Below are positions 55,140 through 61,152 of a DNA stretch of 64,000 bases, one piece after another. Source of the DNA: Neisseria animaloris (GTDB taxonomy: Bacteria > Pseudomonadota > Gammaproteobacteria > Burkholderiales > Neisseriaceae); contig NZ_LR134440.1 of assembly GCF_900637855.1 (NCBI RefSeq), positions 2,274,722 to 2,338,721 on the forward strand, read 5' to 3'. The notes under the pieces were generated by a model. That model had not been told where the DNA came from, ran no database searches, and saw nothing but the letters and a program-made list of their open reading frames with translations. Position 1 is the first letter of the stretch, and each line of letters starts with the position of its first letter. Made by a program: the position numbers and the translations under genes.

Positions 55140-55961
55140 TTATATGGGGAAAGCGGCAATAACTTTATTTCCATTTTCTACAACAATTCTTATATTATTA
55201 AGTATACCGCAATGGTTCGGATGACTAGGATCACCTCCTTGTAACCCAGCTTCAGGAAATGGAACGGTATATACACTTCTATTTCCTTGTTGAGTTGGAG
55301 TGATATTATCACGTTTAGCCTTTTCCCAAGCTGCTTCTGTTTGCTCTATTGGATCGTCAGCAAAAACACCATGAGGTCCACATCTACCAGGATCATCTTG
55401 GCCATGTCGTCTAACATGGTCTTTTCTTGATAAGCCATGAGGATCAACTCCACTCCAATCTAAATCACAAAGCCCTAATGGGTCTGTCCAACTTTTTGCA
55501 TTTACCGCAAACTGATAAAAGTTTGTTCCCCCCCACAACCCAATCGGATCCTGATTGACAAACCTACCCGCATCAGGTTCGTAATACCTAAAGAAGTTGT
55601 AATGTAACCCCGTCTCTTGGTCGCAATACTGATTCTGTAACCTAAACGGCTGATGAGCTGTTTCCGTTATATTGTTTTCGCTCTTCAGCTTACCCCAACC
55701 GTAATAATCGCCGAACCACAGCAGCCTGCCGTCCTTATCGGTCATCTCGCGCGGAATGCCGATTTGATCGCAATGGAAATAGTTGGTTTCCTGTTTGCTT
55801 TCAAACTCTTCATTGGTGTAGTTGTGAATCTGCGCCAGCGGTTCGTAGCTGTCCGTATCGGTGTAAATGTAGGTGTAACGCCCGTTGGAATACACTTCCT
55901 GCAACAGATGGCTGCCGTCCCAAACAAATCCGGTTTCATCAGCCTTCAGGCCGTCTGTAAG
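55140..55961 (-). CDS. Rhs D: orphan toxin-tip fragment
   Basis: The frame opens at 55961, directly after the stop of the 131-residue immunity gene, and homology to the Rhs core begins at once (TDGLKADETGFVWDGSHLL). Only the last ~150 residues of the core remain, through GRFVNQDPIGLWGG and WTDPLGL. The tip is ~105 residues: HGLSRKDHVRRHGQDD, two Cys-rich stretches, VYTVPFPEAG and IRIVVENGNKVIAAFPI. His-rich opening and such an ending recall small ribonuclease toxins of the BECR fold, but this is a guess. There is no start signal, so it is a displaced cassette that becomes active only if recombined onto an intact Rhs gene. Confidence 0.8.
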   Translation of the reverse strand, partial: LTDGLKADETGFVWDGSHLLQEVYSNGRYTYIYTDTDSYEPLAQIHNYTNEEFESKQETNYFHCDQIGIPREMTDKDGRLLWFGDYYGWGKLKSENNITETAHQPFRLQNQYCDQETGLHYNFFRYYEPDAGRFVNQDPIGLWGGTNFYQFAVNAKSWTDPLGLCDLDWSGVDPHGLSRKDHVRRHGQDDPGRCGPHGVFADDPIEQTEAAWEKAKRDNITPTQQGNRSVYTVPFPEAGLQGGDPSHPNHCGILNNIRIVVENGNKVIAAFPI

Positions 55962-56357
55962 TTACAAGCATATAAAAACTAATGAAATATTGGTTGGATT
56001 AAGCATATCATTTCCGTCATAATAATCTATATGGAAATGGTCATCCTTTTTACTTTCCTCATCAAAAAAATTACTTAGCGAATCTCCTAGCATATTAAAT
56101 GCTACACTATTTCCTTTGATAATTAATTTGTCGTCTTCGGTCTCAATAGAAATTCTATTGGTTTCATCATCCTGATAAATTAATTGTAAAAACTCAAATT
56201 TTTTAGGGTAAAACTTATTCGAGAAAGTTTGTAATTTGAATGATGTCATAGTAGTAATTTTATTTAATATATCTCCTAATACATTAAACGATACAACTGT
56301 TCCTGAAATTTCAATTTGAGAATTCTCTGGATTGCCGTTAATAAAAATGCCTTCCAT
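55962..56357 (-). CDS. Putative immunity protein for Rhs B, internally duplicated
   Basis: 131 residues, starting 3 bases after the Rhs B stop. It contains two similar segments, IEISGTVVSFNVLGDIL (~17-33) and LIIKGNSVAFNMLGDSL (~78-94), so it is built from a duplicated ~60-residue unit. The end HFHIDYYDG ... NISLVFICL suggests an Imm32-like pattern, but I am not sure. Acidic and cytoplasmic. Position makes it the natural antidote to the Rhs B tip. Confidence 0.65.
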   Translation of the reverse strand: MEGIFINGNPENSQIEISGTVVSFNVLGDILNKITTMTSFKLQTFSNKFYPKKFEFLQLIYQDDETNRISIETEDDKLIIKGNSVAFNMLGDSLSNFFDEESKKDDHFHIDYYDGNDMLNPTNISLVFICL

Positions 56358-56360
56358 ATT

Positions 56361-59300
56361 CTAATAATCACCTTTCCTGATAGTTGAAGGATCAATAGGT
56401 ATATGTGGATCTGCCAATTTACCTTTTTTCTGTATCTTACCATTAACTTGAGTTTGTAAATTTAAATGCGGCCCCAATTTCTGTACATGGCAGCTTCCAG
56501 GATTTACGTCAAAACCTACTCTTTTCGTCATTTTCTTTCCATTTTCCTCATAATTTTGAATAAGTTGCACTCCTGTGGGGCCATCAATTATTTGAACAGG
56601 TACATCTTTTTTTAAGAATTTTAATGCTAATTCTATTGCAGTATCCATACTAATAGCAGATAACCCTAAAGGATCAATCCACCCTTGAGAATTTCTAGCA
56701 AGCCAGTAAAAATTACCCCCACCCCACAACCCAATCGGATCTTGATTGATAAACCGACCCGTCTCAGGCTCGTAATACCTGAAGAAGTTGTAATGCAACC
56801 CCGTTTCACGGTCAAAGTATTGGTTTTGAAGCCGGAACGGCTGGTGCGCTGTTTCCGTTATATTGTTTTCGCTCTTCAGCTTACCCCAGCCGAAATAATC
56901 CCCAAACCACAACAAATTACCGTCTTTATCGGTCATCTCGCGCGGTATGCCGATTTGGTCGCAGTGGAAGTAGTTGGTTTCCTGTTTGCTTTCGCCTTCT
57001 GCATCGGTGTAGTTGCGAATCTGCGCCAAAGGTTCGTAACTGTCCTGATCGGTGTAGAGGTAGGTATAGAGGCCGTCTGAATGCTTTTCCTGCAACAGAC
57101 GGCTGCCGTCCCATACGCATTCCCGCTCTTTCGCCTTTAGGCCGTCTGAAAGTTCGCGGTATTTGCTTATCCGCCGACCCAGCGCGTCATATATATAGTG
57201 CCAAGTCTCTTTACTGCCGTCTTTCTTAAAGATTTCCGCCTTAACCAGTTGGTCGTGCAAATCGTAGAAATAGTTCTGCACTTCGCCGTTTGGCAGTTCT
57301 CTATGAATCAAATTGCCGAGGTCGTCGTAATAATAGCTGATGCCGTTGTAGTGTTTGATGCGGTTGTCGGTAACGGCGTTGAGGCCGTCTGAAACAGTTT
57401 GGCCGTTGGTGGACAGGATATTATGCGCGGGGTCGAAGGCAAACCGTTCGTCGCCCGCTTTGGTGATTCTGCCCAGTTTGTCGTACCCGAAATGCGTGGT
57501 ACCCGTCCGCTGGTCGCTGCTGTGGAGCAGGTTGCCGGTTTTGTCGTAGCCGTAGCTGCGTTTGACGGCGGTTTGGCTGTAACCCGCCGCCACTTTGCTT
57601 TTGCCGTTGCCGCTTTCGGACAGGCCGTTGAGGGCGGCAATCTGTTTTTTCAGACGGCCTACTGGGTCTAGTTCGTAGCGGCTGGTTAAGGCACCCTGTG
57701 TCCTTTGGATTTCGCGGTGCAGTTTGTCGCGTTCGATGTCGCTGACGACTTCGCCGTCGAGGTTGATTTGGTGCAGGTGGCCGCTGCCGTAATAGAGATA
57801 ATTGATTTGTCTGCCGTCGGGCAATACGGTGGTGGTGCGGTTGCCGTTGAAGTCGTAATGGTAATGGATACTCTTGGTAATCGGCTGGAACAGCATATCG
57901 TACTGCGGGTCGCGCCAGTCGGTGTCTATCAGGCCGTTTTGCTCGTTCTCTTCTCGGGTCGGTACCTTCCAATAGTGCTGGCCGATAAGTTGGCCTCCTG
58001 CGTTGTAGTCGAAACAGGTAATGCTGTGCCGGTTGGCGGCACGGACGAGGTTGCCGTTAAGGTCGTAATGGTAGGCGGTTTCCTGAATGTTGCCTTTGTT
58101 GTCATGGGCAAGGGTGTGTTTCAGACGGCCTAAGATGTCGCGTTGGAACTCGGTGATTCTGAGCGGGGTTTTGTCTTTAAGGCCGTCTGAAAGCGGTGTT
58201 CTGTCTGTGCTTTTAACCGGTTGGCCGCCGTATTGCGCCATCAGTTTGGCGGCTACGGAGGCATCGTCGCCGTATTCGTTTTGCTGCACCAGTTCGTTAC
58301 CGGCGTTGTAGTGATAGGCGGTCAGTTTGTGGTCGAAGCCGCTTTCGGCCACCAAACGGTCGAGCACGTCGTAGGCGAAGCGGTAGCGGGCGCCGTTTTC
58401 GTTGGTGAGGCCGATGAGCCTTCTTGCTTGGTCGTAGTGGTAGCCGAAGGTGTGGCCCAGCGCATTGGTACGCTGTGTCGGCAAACCGTCTTGGCCGTAT
58501 TCGTATGCGGTGGTGTGGCCTTCGCCGTCGGTATGGCTGGTCAGGCGGTTGGCGTTGTCGTAACGGAAGGTTTCTTTGCTGCCGTCGGGATAAAGGGCGA
58601 GGGTGAGGTTTCGGTTGGCGTCGTAATGGTATTCGGTGTGCTGGCCTAAGGCATCAGTGATGCGCGCCAACTGCCCTTCGGGGGTGTAGGCCAGTTTGGT
58701 TTGGTAGCCGGAGCAGTCGGTAATCAGGTCGGGCTGGTGGTTGCGGTCGTAGTGATACTCGGTGGTGCTGCCTTTCGGGTCGGTAACGCTCAACAGCAAA
58801 CCGTTGTCGGCATATTCGAAGCGGGTGGTGTGTTTGAGCGGGTCGGTATGGGTCAGCAGATTGCCGGCTTCGTCGTAAGTGTAGCTGTCGTAATGGCCTT
58901 CGGCATTGCTTTTGCGGATCAGGCGGTAGCTGTCATCGTAGTCGAAATGCAGCATGGCGCCGTCGGGGCGGACGATGGTCTCGATTTGGCCTTCGTTGCT
59001 GTATTGGTAACGGGTAACGCGGCCCATTGCGTCGGTGTGGCTGAGCAGACGGCCCAAGCTGTCGCGCTCCATGATATTGGTACTGCCGTCGGCGAACACC
59101 CGTTTGGTCAACTCGTTGTTATAGTCGTAATGGTATTGTTCGGTGCGCCCCAAGACATCGGTTACCTCGGTGTAGCCGTCGTGATAGGTGAAACGCCATT
59201 CTTCGCCCAGCGAAGTCCAGTTGCGCAATACTTTGCCGGTGGGAGTGTAATGGCTGTATTCGTAATAAGCGGTCAAACCCGCCGCATCGGTGTGCGACAC

Positions 59301-60440
59301 CATCAGGTTGTTTTGATAGGTGAAGCTGCGTTTGACTACACCGTCGCGGCCGATAACACGCAGCAAATCGCCGCCGGCGCTGTATTCGTAGCGCACCAAT
59401 GCTGCGCCGATCTGTGCGGCTGCGCCGACAGCGGGCAGGGTATCGAGCAGCGATACCGACAACAGGCGCAGTTTGGGCGCGGCGGCATCGGCGACATTGC
59501 CGAAGTGCAGGTAGAACACCCGTCCGTTGCCGTCGATAATGTATTGCGGCAATCCGGTCAGCGGGTGGTAGATAAAGCGCTGATGGTTACCGTTGGCATC
59601 TTCCACCGCCACCAACGGCAAGAGGCTGCAACTGTTGCCGTTCGGATCGTCTTCCGAGACCGCCAGCGGCGCGAAACGCAGCGACACCGAACCGTTTAAC
59701 GAAGCAATCACATAATGGCCGTCTGAATTCTTGCTGAACCAGATTTGTTCGCTCTCGAACAACACCGGTTCTTCATCGTCTTCGTCCACTTCCGGCAGCG
59801 GAAACAGCCGCCCCTGATCATCGATATAGGCCAAGCCCGCCGCATCGCGGATGATGCGTTGGCTGCCGGGTATGCTCCAGCCCTCGCCGAGCCAGCCGGT
59901 GCCGTCTTGGTCGGAATAATAGCTGCGGTTCCACACCAAAGGCATCAAGCCTTCGAAGGCGAAATCGGTTTCGTTCTCCAGAAACTTCAACCCGTGAATC
60001 GGATTGACCGGGCGACCGACCGCCGCTGCCATCTTACAAGAAATACACGGTTTGGGGGGCCTCGGCTTCTTATACTTATTGTTCATATGGAACATATCGC
60101 CGGCACGGACGATATAGCGTTGGCGGATTTTAACCGAAGAAGAATGCATCATCGGCCAGGCCGGTTGGGTGGCGGTGCGGGAAATCACCCCTTTGCGGCC
60201 GGGCAGGGCGATTTCGTCGCCGTAGGTTTTATTGGTTTTACTGGCATTGAAGACGAAAGCCTGCTTGCGGTTGATTCTGACGTCTTCGGTAACGTTTTGG
60301 GCACCGCCGAGGTCGGCGAACAGAGGGAGGGGAATCGGCGGCACTTGCGGCGGAGCGGGCGGGGGCGGCCAACAGAAATCGGGCACCATAAACACCACGC
60401 GGAACTTGCTGCTTTTACGGGCGATTTTGTTGACGGCCAT
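56361..60440 (-). CDS. Rhs B: complete PAAR-like (DUF4150) Rhs toxin
   Basis: 1359 residues from ATG 60440 (RBS AGGA). Domains: basic start; PAAR-like DUF4150 (~18-135, VPDFCWPPPPAPPQVPPIPL), which would sit on a type VI spike; DUF6531-like entry (GRPVNPIHGLKFLENETDFA); YD-repeat shell (~190-1170); core end GRFINQDPIGLWGG with WIDPLGL, the cleavage region that frees the tip. The tip (~105 residues) contains VPVQIIDGPTGVQLIQNY, GFDVNPGSCHVQKLGPHLNLQ and DPHIPIDPSTIRKGDY; the class is known to me only vaguely (possibly a type 24-like polymorphic toxin). The only copy here with all parts, so the expressed effector. Confidence 0.92.
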   Translation of the reverse strand: MAVNKIARKSSKFRVVFMVPDFCWPPPPAPPQVPPIPLPLFADLGGAQNVTEDVRINRKQAFVFNASKTNKTYGDEIALPGRKGVISRTATQPAWPMMHSSSVKIRQRYIVRAGDMFHMNNKYKKPRPPKPCISCKMAAAVGRPVNPIHGLKFLENETDFAFEGLMPLVWNRSYYSDQDGTGWLGEGWSIPGSQRIIRDAAGLAYIDDQGRLFPLPEVDEDDEEPVLFESEQIWFSKNSDGHYVIASLNGSVSLRFAPLAVSEDDPNGNSCSLLPLVAVEDANGNHQRFIYHPLTGLPQYIIDGNGRVFYLHFGNVADAAAPKLRLLSVSLLDTLPAVGAAAQIGAALVRYEYSAGGDLLRVIGRDGVVKRSFTYQNNLMVSHTDAAGLTAYYEYSHYTPTGKVLRNWTSLGEEWRFTYHDGYTEVTDVLGRTEQYHYDYNNELTKRVFADGSTNIMERDSLGRLLSHTDAMGRVTRYQYSNEGQIETIVRPDGAMLHFDYDDSYRLIRKSNAEGHYDSYTYDEAGNLLTHTDPLKHTTRFEYADNGLLLSVTDPKGSTTEYHYDRNHQPDLITDCSGYQTKLAYTPEGQLARITDALGQHTEYHYDANRNLTLALYPDGSKETFRYDNANRLTSHTDGEGHTTAYEYGQDGLPTQRTNALGHTFGYHYDQARRLIGLTNENGARYRFAYDVLDRLVAESGFDHKLTAYHYNAGNELVQQNEYGDDASVAAKLMAQYGGQPVKSTDRTPLSDGLKDKTPLRITEFQRDILGRLKHTLAHDNKGNIQETAYHYDLNGNLVRAANRHSITCFDYNAGGQLIGQHYWKVPTREENEQNGLIDTDWRDPQYDMLFQPITKSIHYHYDFNGNRTTTVLPDGRQINYLYYGSGHLHQINLDGEVVSDIERDKLHREIQRTQGALTSRYELDPVGRLKKQIAALNGLSESGNGKSKVAAGYSQTAVKRSYGYDKTGNLLHSSDQRTGTTHFGYDKLGRITKAGDERFAFDPAHNILSTNGQTVSDGLNAVTDNRIKHYNGISYYYDDLGNLIHRELPNGEVQNYFYDLHDQLVKAEIFKKDGSKETWHYIYDALGRRISKYRELSDGLKAKERECVWDGSRLLQEKHSDGLYTYLYTDQDSYEPLAQIRNYTDAEGESKQETNYFHCDQIGIPREMTDKDGNLLWFGDYFGWGKLKSENNITETAHQPFRLQNQYFDRETGLHYNFFRYYEPETGRFINQDPIGLWGGGNFYWLARNSQGWIDPLGLSAISMDTAIELALKFLKKDVPVQIIDGPTGVQLIQNYEENGKKMTKRVGFDVNPGSCHVQKLGPHLNLQTQVNGKIQKKGKLADPHIPIDPSTIRKGDY
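56917..60008 (-). repeat. 3.09-kb block shared with Rhs C; part shared with Rhs A
   Basis: Identical at offset 5336 to 51581-54672. Its section 57313-58980 is also identical, at offset 5020, to 62333-64000 of Rhs A. It holds six standard uptake words (57070, 57139, 57382, 57649, 58120, 58180). Confidence 0.9.
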
Positions 60441-60466
60441 GATGGGTAGTTCCTGTTATGGGGAAG

Positions 60467-60515
60467 GGGTCGTCTGAAAGATGGATGATTGCAGGTTTGG
60501 AATTTCAAACGACCT
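60467..60515 (+). promoter_or_regulatory. Inverted pair of foreign-dialect uptake words upstream of Rhs B
   Basis: GGGTCGTCTGAA (60467-60478) and TTCAAACGACCT (60504-60515) each match AGGTCGTCTGAA at 11 of 12 positions. They lie between the SUKH-3 gene and the Rhs B start and can form a hairpin that ends the Rhs A-SUKH transcript. Confidence 0.6.
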
Positions 60516-60592
60516 AATATAAGGCGAGGAGACAAAGCTTTGGGCTATAGATAAAAGAGCGCATACGTGCGTTCAACGTGTTCCTACATGCG

Positions 60593-61135
60593 TTACTCAG
60601 TATCTCTAATATTCATATTCCCTGATAAAATGCCTTCTTCTGATTCTACAAAAAGCTCCCCATCATCTCCTACAATATATGATTTTCCAGTTCTAAATAT
60701 TAAATTATATAATCCTTCATAAAATTTGCCCCCCTGATAATATAAGTCTCCAGAATCAGGAATAAAATAAATTCTTCCCAATTCATCAATAAGAATTTCC
60801 CGATTATCTGCAAAGCCGAAATTTCTTAATCTTTTGCCAATAGATTTTTGATAAAAAGTAAAATCCTCATCATCTAGCGAATAGTCGACTAAGCTATTTG
60901 TAGTTTCCCCAAAGTTATGTAATATTGTAGATAGAAATATACGTCCGTTACTACGATAATAAGCATCATAGCTGATTGTTAAGTACCATATTTCTCTTAG
61001 AAATTTTTTTACATCTTTAGGTAACTCCTCCAAATGGGAAGGTAGAGAATCTAAAATAATTTCTCTATTTTCATACCAGCCTGAAGAAATCATTTTCTTA
61101 AAAAAATCTGAGTGGATTTCGTATGGTTGTTTCAT
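60593..61135 (-). CDS. SUKH-3-like immunity protein for Rhs A
   Basis: 180 residues. SUKH-3 family pattern: FFKKMISSGWYENREI near the start (the typical GW and R), then YQKSIGKRLRNFGFADNREILIDELGRIYFIPDSG, and GKFYEGLYNLIFRTG. SUKH proteins bind and block a wide range of toxins, and the SUKH-3 branch is repeatedly found next to YwqJ-type deaminases, the tip type of the preceding Rhs A. It starts 17 bases after the Rhs A stop. AT-rich, cytoplasmic, no signal peptide. Confidence 0.75.
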   Translation of the reverse strand: MKQPYEIHSDFFKKMISSGWYENREIILDSLPSHLEELPKDVKKFLREIWYLTISYDAYYRSNGRIFLSTILHNFGETTNSLVDYSLDDEDFTFYQKSIGKRLRNFGFADNREILIDELGRIYFIPDSGDLYYQGGKFYEGLYNLIFRTGKSYIVGDDGELFVESEEGILSGNMNIRDTE

Positions 61136-61152
61136 TTAAATGCTCCTTGTTA

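Noticed and set aside
55530..55537. C-run at the Rhs D core end as a phase-variation switch
   Set aside because: Only about seven bases, and B and C have it interrupted; too short to support slippage control.
58701..59699. 332-residue antisense frame over Rhs B (also over C)
   Set aside because: A shadow of the GC-skewed Rhs repeats; no ribosome-binding site, low-complexity Val/Gly-rich product, present wherever the core is copied.
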